Of a stretch of DNA of 64,000 nucleotides, positions 26,257 through 35,621 are shown piece after piece. The position numbers were made by a program, and so were the translations under genes. The stretch comes from Pandoraea norimbergensis. Lineage in GTDB: Bacteria > Pseudomonadota > Gammaproteobacteria > Burkholderiales > Burkholderiaceae. The stretch covers positions 3,224,001 to 3,288,000 of the forward strand of contig NZ_CP013480.3 of assembly GCF_001465545.3 (NCBI RefSeq), read 5' to 3'. How positions within the stretch are numbered: position 1 is the first letter of the stretch; every line of letters begins with the position of its first letter. The notes beneath the pieces were generated by a model. The model was not told where the DNA came from. It saw nothing but the letters and a program-made list of their open reading frames with translations, and searched no databases.

Positions 26257-28647
26257 TCACTTCAACACCTTGGCGAGTTGCTGCCACGTCTCGACCACCG
26301 TATCCGGGTTGAGCGACATGGACGCAATGCCTTCCTTCGCCAGCCATTCGGCCAGATCCGGATGGTCCGACGGACCCTGACCGCAAATGCCGACGTACTT
26401 GCCCTTCGCCAGACATGCCTTGATGGCACGGCTGAGCATGAAGGTCACCGCCGGATCGCGTTCGTCGAAGTCCTTGGCCAGCAGTTCCATGCCCGAGTCG
26501 CGGTCCAGACCCAGCGTGAGCTGCGTCAGGTCGTTCGAGCCGATCGAGAAGCCGTCGAAGTACTCGAGGAACTCGTCGGCCAGAATGGCGTTCGACGGCA
26601 CTTCGCACATCATCACCAGCTTCAGACCGTTGTCGCCACGCTTCAGGCCATGACCTGCGAGCATGTTGACCACACGCTCGGCCTGGCCCAGCGTACGCAC
26701 GAACGGCACCATGATTTCGACGTTCGTCAGACCCATTTCGTCGCGCACGCGCTTGAGTGCACGGCACTCCATGGCGAACGCTTCGGCGAAGTCTTCCGAG
26801 ATGTAGCGCGAGGCGCCACGGAAACCCAGCATCGGGTTTTCTTCATCCGGCTCGTAACGCGAACCGCCGACCAGCTTCTTGTACTCGTTGGACTTGAAGT
26901 CCGACAGACGCACAATCACGCTCTTCGGGTAGAACGCCGCCGCGATGGTGGCAATCCCTTCGGCCAGCTTGTCGACGTAGAACGCCTTCGGCGACGCATG
27001 ACCGCGAGCCACCGACTCGACCGCCTTCTTCAGGTCCGCGTCGATGTTCGGGTACTCGAGAATCGCGCGCGGGTGCACGCCGATGTTGTTGTTGATGATG
27101 AATTCCAGACGGGCCAGACCCACGCCTTCGTTCGGCAGTTGCGCGAAATCGAAAGCGAGTTGCGGGTTGCCCACGTTCATCATGATCTTCACCGGGATCT
27201 TCGGCATTTCGCCGCGCTGGATCTCGGTCACTTCGGTCTCGAGCAGACCGTCGTAGATCTTGCCTTCGTCGCCCTCGGCACACGACACCGTCACCAGTGC
27301 GCCTTCCTTGAGCACGTCGGTGGCGTCGCCGCAACCGACCACGGCCGGCACACCCAGCTCACGCGCGATGATGGCCGCGTGGCACGTACGGCCGCCACGG
27401 TTCGTCACGATGGCCGCAGCGCGCTTCATCACCGGCTCCCAGTTCGGGTCGGTCATGTCGGCCACGAGCACGTCGCCCGGCTGCACACGTTCCATCTCGC
27501 TCGGGTCCATGATCACGCGCACAGGACCGGCGCCGATCTTCTGACCAATGGCACGGCCCGTGGCCAGCACCGGGGCATCGCCCTTGAGCTTGAAGCGTTG
27601 TTCGATCTTGCCGGCCGACTGGCTCTTCACCGTTTCCGGGCGCGCTTGCAGGATGTAAATCTTGCCATCCTTGCCGTCCTTGCCCCACTCGATGTCCATC
27701 GGACGGCCGTAGTGCTTTTCGATGATCAGCGCGTACTTGGCCAGCTCGACGCAATCGTCGTCGGTGATCGAGTAGCGGTTGCGCAGTTCCATCGGCACAT
27801 CAACGGTCTTCACACGGCCCGGTTCGCCCGGTTGCGTGAATTCCATCTTCAGGAGCTTCGAGCCCAGCGTGCGGCGAATGATCGGGTACTTGCCGGCCTT
27901 GAGCGTCGGCTTGAAGACGTAGAACTCGTCCGGGTTCACAGCGCCCTGCACCACCGTCTCGCCCAGACCGTAGCTCGACGTGATGAACACCACGTCCTGG
28001 AAGCCCGATTCGGTATCGATGGTAAACATCACACCCGATGCGCCCGTGTCCGAGCGGACCATGCGCTGCACGCCGGCCGACAGTGCGACCTCGGCGTGCG
28101 TGAAGCCCTTGTGCACGCGGTACGAAATGGCGCGGTCGTTATAGAGCGACGCGAAAACGTGCTTCATGCGATCGAGCACGCTGTCGATGCCGACCACGTT
28201 CAGGTAGCTTTCCTGCTGACCGGCGAACGAGGCGTCGGGCAGGTCTTCAGCGGTGGCCGACGAACGCACGGCAAACGACGCGTCCGGCTGGTCGGCCGTG
28301 ATGCGTGCGAATTGTTCGCGGATGTCTTTTTCGAGCTGCGGTTGCAGCGGCGCGTCGACGATCCATTGACGGATGTCGGCACCGGCTTCTGCGAGTGCCT
28401 TGACGTTATCGACGTCCAGACCCTCGAGACGCTTGGCAACGCGTTCGGTGAGATTGTTGTGCTGGAGGAACTCGCGGAAAGCAAAGGCGGTCGTGGCGAA
28501 ACCACCCGGCACGCGCACGCCGGCGCTGGCCAGTTGGCTGATCATTTCACCAAGCGATGCATTCTTGCCGCCGACCGACTCAACGTCGGTCATGCGCAGA
28601 TGCTCAAACGGCACCACGTAGGCGCCGTCGTGTGCTGCGTTAGTCAT
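26257..28647 (-). CDS. ppsA: Phosphoenolpyruvate synthase (pyruvate, water dikinase)
   Basis: PpsA makes phosphoenolpyruvate from pyruvate and ATP for gluconeogenesis. The 796 residues show the N-terminal ATP-grasp domain ([33 protein letters not shown]), the swivelling phosphohistidine domain ([20 protein letters not shown] with the catalytic His) and the C-terminal TIM barrel ([26 protein letters not shown]). ATG at 28647 follows AGGGG. An upstream in-frame ATG at 28701 adds 18 residues without homology. The gene is divergent from ppsR, which encodes its regulatory kinase/phosphotransferase, across a 264-base gap with a long inverted repeat. Confidence 0.98.
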   Translation of the reverse strand: MTNAAHDGAYVVPFEHLRMTDVESVGGKNASLGEMISQLASAGVRVPGGFATTAFAFREFLQHNNLTERVAKRLEGLDVDNVKALAEAGADIRQWIVDAPLQPQLEKDIREQFARITADQPDASFAVRSSATAEDLPDASFAGQQESYLNVVGIDSVLDRMKHVFASLYNDRAISYRVHKGFTHAEVALSAGVQRMVRSDTGASGVMFTIDTESGFQDVVFITSSYGLGETVVQGAVNPDEFYVFKPTLKAGKYPIIRRTLGSKLLKMEFTQPGEPGRVKTVDVPMELRNRYSITDDDCVELAKYALIIEKHYGRPMDIEWGKDGKDGKIYILQARPETVKSQSAGKIEQRFKLKGDAPVLATGRAIGQKIGAGPVRVIMDPSEMERVQPGDVLVADMTDPNWEPVMKRAAAIVTNRGGRTCHAAIIARELGVPAVVGCGDATDVLKEGALVTVSCAEGDEGKIYDGLLETEVTEIQRGEMPKIPVKIMMNVGNPQLAFDFAQLPNEGVGLARLEFIINNNIGVHPRAILEYPNIDADLKKAVESVARGHASPKAFYVDKLAEGIATIAAAFYPKSVIVRLSDFKSNEYKKLVGGSRYEPDEENPMLGFRGASRYISEDFAEAFAMECRALKRVRDEMGLTNVEIMVPFVRTLGQAERVVNMLAGHGLKRGDNGLKLVMMCEVPSNAILADEFLEYFDGFSIGSNDLTQLTLGLDRDSGMELLAKDFDERDPAVTFMLSRAIKACLAKGKYVGICGQGPSDHPDLAEWLAKEGIASMSLNPDTVVETWQQLAKVLK

Positions 28648-28714
28648 AAAAGCCCCTAAGGTAAGAAAAAAAATTCTCGGCGAATCGGCTGGGACTGACA
28701 TGGGCCGACTGACC

Positions 28715-28864
28715 TGTTGGATAAGAAATCGCGCTGTGGCGATGTCGGCGGCCAGGGGCTAGCTCCCGACAACTTGCCTCGACCGTCCGAATTTCCCGGA
28801 GCGCCGCACCGGGCGGGCCTCTGACAGGAACTCGCGCGACGCTCGCGCAATTGCTTATCCAACA
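28715..28864. promoter_or_regulatory. 20-base inverted repeat in the ppsA-ppsR divergent gap
   Basis: TGTTGGATAAGAAATCGCGC at 28715-28734 reappears on the other strand at 28845-28864 as TGTTGGATAAGCAATTGCGC (18 of 20 identical, the first 11 perfect). The arms are 110 bases apart. The left arm starts 68 bases from the ppsA start and the right arm ends 48 bases from the ppsR start, facing outward in a mirror arrangement. This looks like a pair of matching promoter or operator elements that co-regulate the two genes. Confidence 0.55.
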
Positions 28865-28911
28865 AGTTGCCGCTATTCTACCGTGCAATGCACCATTTTG
28901 CGATTCTGCGC

Positions 28912-29811
28912 ATGAGCGAAGCCTCTACTCCCCCGAATTCCCCGGCAAGCCCCGCCGTTGCTGCCGATACGTCTGCCGCTGCGGTCAAACCCGTGAGCGT
29001 GCGCCCGGTCTTTATCGTGTCCGACGGCACGGGCATCACGGCGGAAACCTTCGCGCATTCGATCCTCGCGCAATTCGAGATGCGTTTTCGTCAGATTCGC
29101 GTTCCGTTCGTGGATTCCGTCGATAAAGCCTATGAGACGGCGCAACGGATCAATGAAATGTATCGGGTCGACAATGTCCGTCCGATTATTTTCAGCACGC
29201 TCGTCGATGCACGGGCGAACGAGATCCTGCGCAACACGCAAGGCGTGATTCTCGATATGTTCCAGACGTTCATCGAGCCGCTCGAACTGGAACTCGGGCT
29301 CAAGTCGATGCACGCCATCGGCCGCGTGCACCAGAACGCGGACAGCGAGGCGTACAAGAACCGGATCGAAGCGGTGAATTTCTCGCTCGCGCACGACGAT
29401 GGTCAGTCGAACAAGAATCTGAAGAGCGCCGATGTGATTCTCGTGGGCGTGTCGCGCAGCGGCAAAACGCCGACGACGTTGTATCTCGCCATGCAGTACG
29501 GGGTAAAGGCAGCGAACTACCCGCTGATTCCGGACGATTTCGAGCGCGAGAAACTGCCCTCCACGCTCGATCAGTTCAAAGACAAGATTTTCGGCCTGTC
29601 GATCGACCCGATCCGTCTGTCGGAAATTCGTAACGAACGCCGCCCGGGCAGCAAGTACGCCTCGCTGGAGAATTGCCGTTACGAAGTCAACGAAGCGGAA
29701 GCCATGATGCGCCGCGAAGGCATCAAGTGGCTGTCGTCGACCCACAAGTCGATCGAAGAAATCGCCACGACGATCCTTCAGGAAATTAAGCTGGAGCGCG
29801 ACGTGTATTGA
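28912..29811 (+). CDS. ppsR: Phosphoenolpyruvate synthase regulatory protein (kinase/pyrophosphorylase)
   Basis: PpsR (DUF299) inactivates PpsA by ADP-dependent phosphorylation and reactivates it by Pi-dependent dephosphorylation. The 299 residues contain FIVSDGTGITAETFAHS at the start of the conserved domain (about residue 35) and the P-loop VGVSRSGKTPTTLYLA. The C-terminal block KWLSSTHKSIEEIATTIL closes it. A poorly conserved Ala/Pro-rich leader of about 30 residues precedes the domain. ATG at 28912 is taken, with another ATG eight codons upstream also in frame. The divergent partner ppsA confirms the call. Confidence 0.96.
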   Translation: MSEASTPPNSPASPAVAADTSAAAVKPVSVRPVFIVSDGTGITAETFAHSILAQFEMRFRQIRVPFVDSVDKAYETAQRINEMYRVDNVRPIIFSTLVDARANEILRNTQGVILDMFQTFIEPLELELGLKSMHAIGRVHQNADSEAYKNRIEAVNFSLAHDDGQSNKNLKSADVILVGVSRSGKTPTTLYLAMQYGVKAANYPLIPDDFEREKLPSTLDQFKDKIFGLSIDPIRLSEIRNERRPGSKYASLENCRYEVNEAEAMMRREGIKWLSSTHKSIEEIATTILQEIKLERDVY

Positions 29812-29850
29812 TCGATAGCGTGCTGGCCCGCGAGTACGGGCCACCACGAA

Positions 29851-29891
29851 AAAGGGACGCACAGTGAAATACTGGCATCCCTTTGTTTTTT
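29851..29891. terminator. Imperfect terminator between ppsR and the RNA methyltransferase gene
   Basis: AAAGGGA (29851-29857) pairs with TCCCTTT (29878-29884), continued by GC and CAG/CTG pairs with one mismatch and one bulge. GTTTTTTC follows. A-runs on the left allow use in both directions between converging genes. Confidence 0.6.
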
Positions 29892-29937
29892 CAGCGTCAC
29901 GCGAACATCGATTGCCCGCGACGTGTGAATTTTGCGC

Positions 29938-30717
29938 TCAACTCAATCGTTGACGCACTGCCTCAAACAGACAGATCGCAGCGCACGCGGCGACGTTGAG
30001 CGACTCCATGCCGCCCGGTTGCGGAATCCGCACGGGCGTCTGCACACGCTCCAGCCAGTGCGGCGATACGCCCGCCCCTTCGTTGCCGAAGATCCACGCG
30101 ACCGGCTGCCGCAAATCTTCCTGATACAGCGATGTCTTCGCCTGCAAGCTCGTTGCGAGCAGCGGCACCGCCAATCGCGGTGCCAGTGAATCGGGCGTGC
30201 AGTGTTCGACGATATTCAGCGAGAAATGCGCGCCCATGCCGGCACGCAGCACCTTGCTCGACCAAGCCAGTGCGGTGCCCGACATGCAATACACGTCTCG
30301 CACGCCTGCGGCTGCCGCGCTGCGCAGAATCGACCCGACGTTGCCCGCATCCTGTACTGCATCGAGAATCACGCAATCCGCCGTTTGCGACGCCGGCAGG
30401 TGGCCATTTGGCATCTCCACCACGAACAGCAGCGGCACACCGTTCACTAACGTCGAGAGCGGCTCGAACAGTGCATGCGGCAGGCTGACCCGGCGATCGG
30501 GCTCGACGCGCGCCCAGATGGCCGCGACTTCGTCGTTATCGAGCGCCTCTTCCGCCGCTACGCAAACTAGCGGCTGACCCAGCGCGCCAAGGTACGCATC
30601 CGCCAGATGCACGCCTTCGAGCAGCGTCTGCCCGAGCTTGCGGCGTTGCTGATTCGACTGCGCGAGTTGCTTGAGTCGCTTGTAGAACGGGTTGTCTTTG
30701 GAGCTGATCAGTTTCAT
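29938..30717 (-). CDS. TrmH/SpoU-family RNA 2'-O-methyltransferase
   Basis: This 259-residue SPOUT methyltransferase has an N-terminal substrate-binding domain ([33 protein letters not shown]). The knotted SAM-binding domain has motif 1 [20 protein letters not shown], motif 2 [12 protein letters not shown] and motif 3 [20 protein letters not shown]. The architecture fits rRNA methylases of the RlmB/TsnR type, but the exact target nucleotide cannot be told. Its ATG overlaps the rnhB stop (ATGA). It ends the long minus-strand supercluster that starts at rpsB. Confidence 0.92.
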   Translation of the reverse strand: MKLISSKDNPFYKRLKQLAQSNQQRRKLGQTLLEGVHLADAYLGALGQPLVCVAAEEALDNDEVAAIWARVEPDRRVSLPHALFEPLSTLVNGVPLLFVVEMPNGHLPASQTADCVILDAVQDAGNVGSILRSAAAAGVRDVYCMSGTALAWSSKVLRAGMGAHFSLNIVEHCTPDSLAPRLAVPLLATSLQAKTSLYQEDLRQPVAWIFGNEGAGVSPHWLERVQTPVRIPQPGGMESLNVAACAAICLFEAVRQRLS

Positions 30718-31475
30718 GAAGATCGGGCCACGCGGGCGATCGTGAGCGCACCAAATGTCTCGAACGCTTCACGTACCGGCGCAAACGATTGGCGGTGATG
30801 CGGGCTCGGTCCATGCGTACGCAGGGCTTCCAGATGGCGCGGCGTGCCGTAGCCGGCGTGCTCGTCGAAGCCATACTGCGGGAACGCCTCATGCAGTTCG
30901 ACCAGTTGACGGTCGCGTGTCACCTTTGCAAGGATCGACGCAGCGGAAATGGCCGGCACCTTGTCGTCGCCCTTGACGATGGCTTCGGCACGCATGGGCA
31001 ATACCGGGCAGCGATTCCCGTCGATCAGCGCCAGCGACGGCACGCGCGGCAGTCCGATCACGGCACGCTGCATCGCGAGCATGGTCGCGTGCAGGATATT
31101 GAGCGAATCGATTTCGGCGACGCTGGCTTCGGCGATGTAATACGCCAGCGAACGCTCGATGATCTCTTCATAAAGCGCTTCGCGGCGCTTCGCCGTCAGC
31201 TTCTTCGAGTCGGCGAGCCCCTTGATGGGACGCGACGGGTCGAGAATGACCGCCGCCGTAACCACCGGTCCCGCGAGCGGGCCACGCCCGACCTCGTCAA
31301 CGCCGCAAATCAGATCGGCCGCAATGTCGCCGAACAGATCCAGCGTCATTTGCGGCACTGCGGCCTTGGCAGCGCGCGTCCGCGGCTTCACAGCCGGTGA
31401 CGATACTTCGGCTGCATTCCGCTCACGCGACGCGCTACGGCTCGTCCCACGTCCTTTGACGACGTCTTCGCTCAT
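30714..31475 (-). CDS. rnhB: Ribonuclease HII
   Basis: RNase HII cleaves RNA in RNA-DNA hybrids and at single ribonucleotides in DNA. Motifs are [17 protein letters not shown] (catalytic Asp-Glu), [17 protein letters not shown] with Asp and the HAGYGTPRH region. At 253 residues it is about 40 longer than typical because of a basic, Ala/Arg-rich N-terminal extension before [15 protein letters not shown] at 31475 overlaps the lpxB stop (ATGA). A later ATG at the MTLDLF position (about residue 42) would give a standard-length enzyme, so the extension may not be translated. Confidence 0.95.
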   Translation of the reverse strand: MSEDVVKGRGTSRSASRERNAAEVSSPAVKPRTRAAKAAVPQMTLDLFGDIAADLICGVDEVGRGPLAGPVVTAAVILDPSRPIKGLADSKKLTAKRREALYEEIIERSLAYYIAEASVAEIDSLNILHATMLAMQRAVIGLPRVPSLALIDGNRCPVLPMRAEAIVKGDDKVPAISAASILAKVTRDRQLVELHEAFPQYGFDEHAGYGTPRHLEALRTHGPSPHHRQSFAPVREAFETFGALTIARVARSS

Positions 31476-32647
31476 AGCCGCCCTTTCTCGCGCAACACGC
31501 GCTCGATCACTTCTGCCGCACGTGCGGCCGTGTTCTGGCGCAATTGCTCGTGAATTTTGGTGAAGCGGGCCTGCAACGACTCGCGCAATGCCGGGTCGGT
31601 CAGTTGTTTCCACACGGCGTCGGCCAGTGCTTCCGGCGTCGCGAAATGCTGCAACAACTCTGGCACGACAAACTCGCCGGACAGAATGTTTGGTAACCCG
31701 ACATACGGCAGATAGCCCTGCCGCTTCATGATCTGTGCGGTCAGCCAAGGCACCTTGTACGAGATCACCATCGGCTTCTTGTACAACGCCGCTTCCAGTG
31801 TCGCCGTGCCGCTCGCGAGCAAGACACTGTCCGACGCTTCGAGCGCCAAGGGGGCCTTACCGTCGGTCACTGTCAGGTTCAGGTCGCTATGCGCGTCGAA
31901 AATCGGCTGCATCAACGTGCGCAGGCGCGGCGTCGCGGCGGGCAAGACGAAGCGAATCGACGGATCACGCTGGGCAAGCAGGCGCATCGCCGCGAAGAAC
32001 ACCGGTGTCAGGCGCTGCACTTCGGACGTCCGGCTACCCGGCAGGATCGCTACGACAGGCGCATCGCCCGTCAGGCCCAGCTTGGCGCGCGCCCCTGCCA
32101 CGTCGGGCACCATCGGGATCTTGTCGGCCATGGGGTGCCCGACAAACGTCGCATCGATCCCCGCGCGATGGTAGATCTCCGGCTCGAACGGAAACAGGCA
32201 GAGCATGTGATCGACGGCGCGCTTGATCTTCTTGATACGTCCGCCGCGCCACGCCCAGATCGACGGGCTCACGAAGTGAATCGTCGGGACGCCCGCCTCA
32301 CGCAGCTTGATTTCGAGATCGAAGTTGAAATCCGGCGCGTCGAAACCGACGAACGCCATCGGCTTGTCAGCCAGCCAGTGCTCGCGCAGTTGCTTTCGGA
32401 TCGAGAGAATTTCGCGCAGATGCTTGATGACTTCCACATAGCCCATGACCGACAGCTTGTCGATCGGCCAGTAGGCGTTGAAGCCCTCTTCGGCCATATG
32501 CGGGCCACCGACACCTGCATACGCGATGTCGGCGGGAAGACTCTGCTTGAGACCGGCAAGCACGTTGCCGGCAATGAGATCGCCAGACAACTCCCCGGCC
32601 ACCATCGCCAGGGTTCGCTGGCCGGTACCGGGAAGGGTCGGCGGCAT
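31472..32647 (-). CDS. lpxB: Lipid-A-disaccharide synthase
   Basis: LpxB joins UDP-2,3-diacylglucosamine and lipid X to form the lipid A disaccharide at the inner-membrane face. The 391 residues contain [56 protein letters not shown] and the C-terminal [13 protein letters not shown], all family landmarks. The start is ATG 32647, 3 bases after the lpxA stop. The stop overlaps rnhB. It is part of lpxD-fabZ-lpxA-lpxB. Confidence 0.98.
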   Translation of the reverse strand: MPPTLPGTGQRTLAMVAGELSGDLIAGNVLAGLKQSLPADIAYAGVGGPHMAEEGFNAYWPIDKLSVMGYVEVIKHLREILSIRKQLREHWLADKPMAFVGFDAPDFNFDLEIKLREAGVPTIHFVSPSIWAWRGGRIKKIKRAVDHMLCLFPFEPEIYHRAGIDATFVGHPMADKIPMVPDVAGARAKLGLTGDAPVVAILPGSRTSEVQRLTPVFFAAMRLLAQRDPSIRFVLPAATPRLRTLMQPIFDAHSDLNLTVTDGKAPLALEASDSVLLASGTATLEAALYKKPMVISYKVPWLTAQIMKRQGYLPYVGLPNILSGEFVVPELLQHFATPEALADAVWKQLTDPALRESLQARFTKIHEQLRQNTAARAAEVIERVLREKGRL

Positions 32648-32650
32648 AGG

Positions 32651-33466
32651 TCAGCGCACGATACCGCGCGTGCTGGTATTGAGGAAGTCGAGCAGTGCGA
32701 GCACCGAGCTGTGAACGTCGGCAGCTTCGGTGGCGGGTGCAGCCGCCGAGTTGGCTTGATCGAACGCTTCGATCTGCGCCTTGGCTTCGTCGAGCGTCAG
32801 ACCACTCTTGTAGAGCAGCTTGTACGCATCGCGCAACGCCTTGATGGCATCGGCGGAGAAGCCACGGCGACGCAGCCCTTCGACGTTGATGCCGTACGGC
32901 ACTGCGCGGTCGCCCGAGGCGATCACAAACGGCGGCACGTCCTGCACGAGGACCGACGCACCGCCGACCATCGAGTGCGCACCGATACGCACGAACTGAT
33001 GCACGCCGGTCATGCCGCCGATGATGGCCCAATCGCCAACATGGACGTGCCCTGCCAACTGCGCATTGCTCGAGAACACCGTGTGATTGGCCACATGGCA
33101 ATCGTGCGCGATGTGCACGTACGCCATGATCCAGTTGTCGTTACCGACGCTGGTCAGGCCGCCGTCCTGCACCGTACCGGTGTGGATGGTCGTGAACTCG
33201 CGGATCGTATTGCGATCGCCGATGACGAGCCGGGTGGGCTCGCCAGCGTACTTCATGTCTTGCGGCGTGCCGCCAATCGACGCGAACGGGCCGATCTTGT
33301 TGCCCTCGCCCAGCGTCGTGTGACCGTCGATGACCGTGTGCGACAAGATCTGCGAGCCCGCACCGATCGTCACGTTCGGCCCGACGATGGCGTACGGACC
33401 GACGACAACGTCGTCAGCCAGTTGCGCCTTGGGATCGACAACTGCGGTGGGATGAATATTCGTCAT
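32651..33466 (-). CDS. lpxA: UDP-N-acetylglucosamine acyltransferase
   Basis: LpxA transfers the 3-hydroxyacyl chain from ACP to UDP-GlcNAc, the first lipid A step. The 271-residue protein shows the left-handed beta-helix hexapeptide repeats from [16 protein letters not shown] onward and the catalytic His121 in [10 protein letters not shown]. The [17 protein letters not shown] region and a C-terminal helical domain starting [20 protein letters not shown] follow. ATG at 33466 is canonical, and a longer frame to 33511 overlaps fabZ and is not supported. The C-terminus has an Ala-rich linker ([11 protein letters not shown]) beyond the usual fold. Confidence 0.97.
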   Translation of the reverse strand: MTNIHPTAVVDPKAQLADDVVVGPYAIVGPNVTIGAGSQILSHTVIDGHTTLGEGNKIGPFASIGGTPQDMKYAGEPTRLVIGDRNTIREFTTIHTGTVQDGGLTSVGNDNWIMAYVHIAHDCHVANHTVFSSNAQLAGHVHVGDWAIIGGMTGVHQFVRIGAHSMVGGASVLVQDVPPFVIASGDRAVPYGINVEGLRRRGFSADAIKALRDAYKLLYKSGLTLDEAKAQIEAFDQANSAAAPATEAADVHSSVLALLDFLNTSTRGIVR

Positions 33467-33483
33467 GGACGTCTCGGTTCCGG

Positions 33484-33960
33484 TTATTCGCCGTTCTTCT
33501 TGACCATGCACGTAAACTCGGCCTCGGCGGCAACATTGCCATCAACGAGTGCCTGCCCCTTGAACCAGTAGATGGAACGCTTGTGCTTCACGAAGTCGAC
33601 GTCGAGCACGAGCTGGTCACCCGGTTCGACCGGACGCCGGAAGCGAACGTTCTCGATACCCACGAAATAGTAGAGCGTGTTCTCGTCATGCACGGCTTCT
33701 TCGGAGAACGTGAGCAGCGCAGCGGCCTGGGCCAGCGCTTCAACGATCAGCACGCCCGGCATCACCGGGCGCTGCGGATAGTGCCCCGTGAAGTACGGCT
33801 CGTTGATCGTGACGTTCTTGATGACCTTGATGTTCTTGTGCGGCTCGAGAGCGATCACGCGGTCCACCATCAGCATCGGATAGCGATGGGGCAACAACTT
33901 CATGATCTTATGGATGTCGAGCTTGCTGACGTCGACGATATTGGTATTGGTCTCGCTCAT
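33484..33960 (-). CDS. fabZ: 3-hydroxyacyl-ACP dehydratase
   Basis: FabZ dehydrates 3-hydroxyacyl-ACP in fatty-acid elongation and competes with LpxA for hydroxyacyl-ACP. The hot-dog fold motif [20 protein letters not shown] carries catalytic His60 and Glu74, and [15 protein letters not shown] precedes it. Length is 158 residues, with a short N-terminal extension ([12 protein letters not shown]). Its ATG overlaps the lpxD stop (ATGA). lpxA follows after 17 bases. Confidence 0.98.
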   Translation of the reverse strand: MSETNTNIVDVSKLDIHKIMKLLPHRYPMLMVDRVIALEPHKNIKVIKNVTINEPYFTGHYPQRPVMPGVLIVEALAQAAALLTFSEEAVHDENTLYYFVGIENVRFRRPVEPGDQLVLDVDFVKHKRSIYWFKGQALVDGNVAAEAEFTCMVKKNGE

Positions 33961-35015
33961 TTGTCTTGCAGGTCCTTGACCTTCGCTTCAAGTTGACGCA
34001 CGCGGTCGCGCATCTTGTCCAGATTGCGCATGATCGCCGCGTTTTTATTCCATTCGGCGTTCGGAATTGCCGGAAACGCGCTGGTGTAGGTGCCCGGCCC
34101 CGGAATCGACTTCGACACGCCCGATTTGGCCGTGACGATGACACGATCGCCGATGGTCACATGGCCCGCTACGCCGACGGCCCCGCCCAACATACAGAAC
34201 TTACCGATGGTACTGCTGCCGGCAATGCCCGTGCAGGCGGCGATGACGCTGTAGGCACCGACCCGCACGTTGTGCGCGATCTGTACCTGATTGTCGATCT
34301 TGCAACCGCGCTCGATCACCGTGTCGGCCATTGCACCGCGGTCGATCGAGGTCGACGCGCCAATCTCAACGTCGTCTTCGATCACTGCACGGCCGACTTG
34401 CGGAATCTTCACCCACTCACCGCCCGCGGCGGAGAAGTCAGGTGCAAAACCGAAACCGTCGGAGCCGATCACCGCACCCGAGTGAATGACGCAGCGCGCG
34501 CCGATCACGCTCGTGTGATACAGCGTCGCATTCGGGTACACATACACATCGTCGCCCAACGTCGTGCCACGGCCGACGAACACGTTCGCCACCAGTTGCA
34601 CACGCTCGCCAAGGCGAACACCAGCTTCGATCACCACGTTCGGGCCGATCACGCACGACGCCGGCACCACGGCCGTCGCGTCGACCACCGCGCTCGGGTG
34701 GATGCCTGCGACCGGCGCCGGCGTGGCAGCGTCGGCGAACATCTGCGCAACCCGCGCAAAGTACGCGTACGGATTGGGCGCGATGATCCACGCACGGCCG
34801 TCGTGCGACGGCAGTTTGTCGAAATCGGCTTGGGAAAGAATCACGGCCGCCGCGCCCGAATCGGGCACTTCGGCGAGATATTTCGGATTGGACAGAAACG
34901 CGAGTTCACGCGCGCCGGCACGATCGAGTGGCGCCAGACCTTCGACGGCGACCTCGGCGTTGCCGACGAGCGTGCCACCGAAGCGGGCCACCAACTGAGC
35001 GAGCGAAACCGACAT
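33957..35015 (-). CDS. lpxD: UDP-3-O-acylglucosamine N-acyltransferase
   Basis: LpxD adds the second hydroxyacyl chain in lipid A synthesis. The 352 residues have the N-terminal uridine-binding domain ([19 protein letters not shown]), a long left-handed beta-helix ([20 protein letters not shown]) and the catalytic His in [10 protein letters not shown]. The C-terminal helix [19 protein letters not shown] closes it. ATG at 35015 matches family starts. A GTG at 35033 that overlaps the skp stop is also in frame and cannot be excluded. Confidence 0.96.
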   Translation of the reverse strand: MSVSLAQLVARFGGTLVGNAEVAVEGLAPLDRAGARELAFLSNPKYLAEVPDSGAAAVILSQADFDKLPSHDGRAWIIAPNPYAYFARVAQMFADAATPAPVAGIHPSAVVDATAVVPASCVIGPNVVIEAGVRLGERVQLVANVFVGRGTTLGDDVYVYPNATLYHTSVIGARCVIHSGAVIGSDGFGFAPDFSAAGGEWVKIPQVGRAVIEDDVEIGASTSIDRGAMADTVIERGCKIDNQVQIAHNVRVGAYSVIAACTGIAGSSTIGKFCMLGGAVGVAGHVTIGDRVIVTAKSGVSKSIPGPGTYTSAFPAIPNAEWNKNAAIMRNLDKMRDRVRQLEAKVKDLQDK

Positions 35016-35029
35016 GGAGCGCGCCCCCG

Positions 35030-35569
35030 TCACTTGCCGCCAGCGGTGCCGTTGCCTGAACTTGCGTTCAGCGTCTTGAGCACCTTGTCAGTGATATCGA
35101 TGCGCGGGCTCACGTAGACCGCTTCCTGCACGATCAGATCGTACTTTTCCGCTTCTGCAATCGACTTGATCACGCGGTTTGCGCGATCGAGCACAGCCGC
35201 GAGTTCTTCATTGCGACGCTGGTTCAGGTCTTCACGGAATTCGCGCTGCTTGCGCTGGAATTCCGTGTCGGCCGCTGCCAGATCGCGTTGACGCTTGGCG
35301 CGCTCGGCGTCGGACAACGTGGCGTTGTCCTTGTCGAGCTTGTCCGACATCGCCTTGAGGCGTGCTGCCATGGCCTGAAGGTCCTGATCCCGCTTGGAGA
35401 ACTCGGCTTCAAGCTTGGCTTGTGCGGCCTTGGCCGGTGCTGAATCGCGCAAGATGCGATCCGAATTGACAGCGGCGATGCGCGCATCCTGAGCCGAAGC
35501 GGCAAATGCCGCACCAGCCAGCAACGCCGCGGCCACGCCGCGCAGGCAATGCTTACGGATACCGTTCAA
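35030..35569 (-). CDS. skp: Periplasmic chaperone Skp/OmpH, TTG start
   Basis: Skp holds unfolded outer-membrane proteins in the periplasm. The 179 residues begin with a signal peptide ([20 protein letters not shown], cleavage near ASA-QDARI). A short beta core ([13 protein letters not shown]) is followed by the long coiled-coil tentacles rich in Lys, Asp, Glu and Arg, and a C-terminal strand segment. No ATG or GTG is in frame near the signal peptide. A TTG at 35569 preceded by AGGGG at 7 bases spacing is the only sensible start. The gene lies between bamA and lpxD, the conserved order. Confidence 0.93.
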   Translation of the reverse strand: MNGIRKHCLRGVAAALLAGAAFAASAQDARIAAVNSDRILRDSAPAKAAQAKLEAEFSKRDQDLQAMAARLKAMSDKLDKDNATLSDAERAKRQRDLAAADTEFQRKQREFREDLNQRRNEELAAVLDRANRVIKSIAEAEKYDLIVQEAVYVSPRIDITDKVLKTLNASSGNGTAGGK

Positions 35570-35621
35570 TGTATTACCCCTTACAACGATGAAACATTCG
35601 GAACCGGTCGATGTACCGTCG

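Noticed and set aside
26182..28659. 825-residue plus-strand open frame opposite ppsA
   Set aside because: His/Arg/Val-rich shadow of a conserved minus-strand gene caused by codon bias, with no ribosome-binding site or domain.
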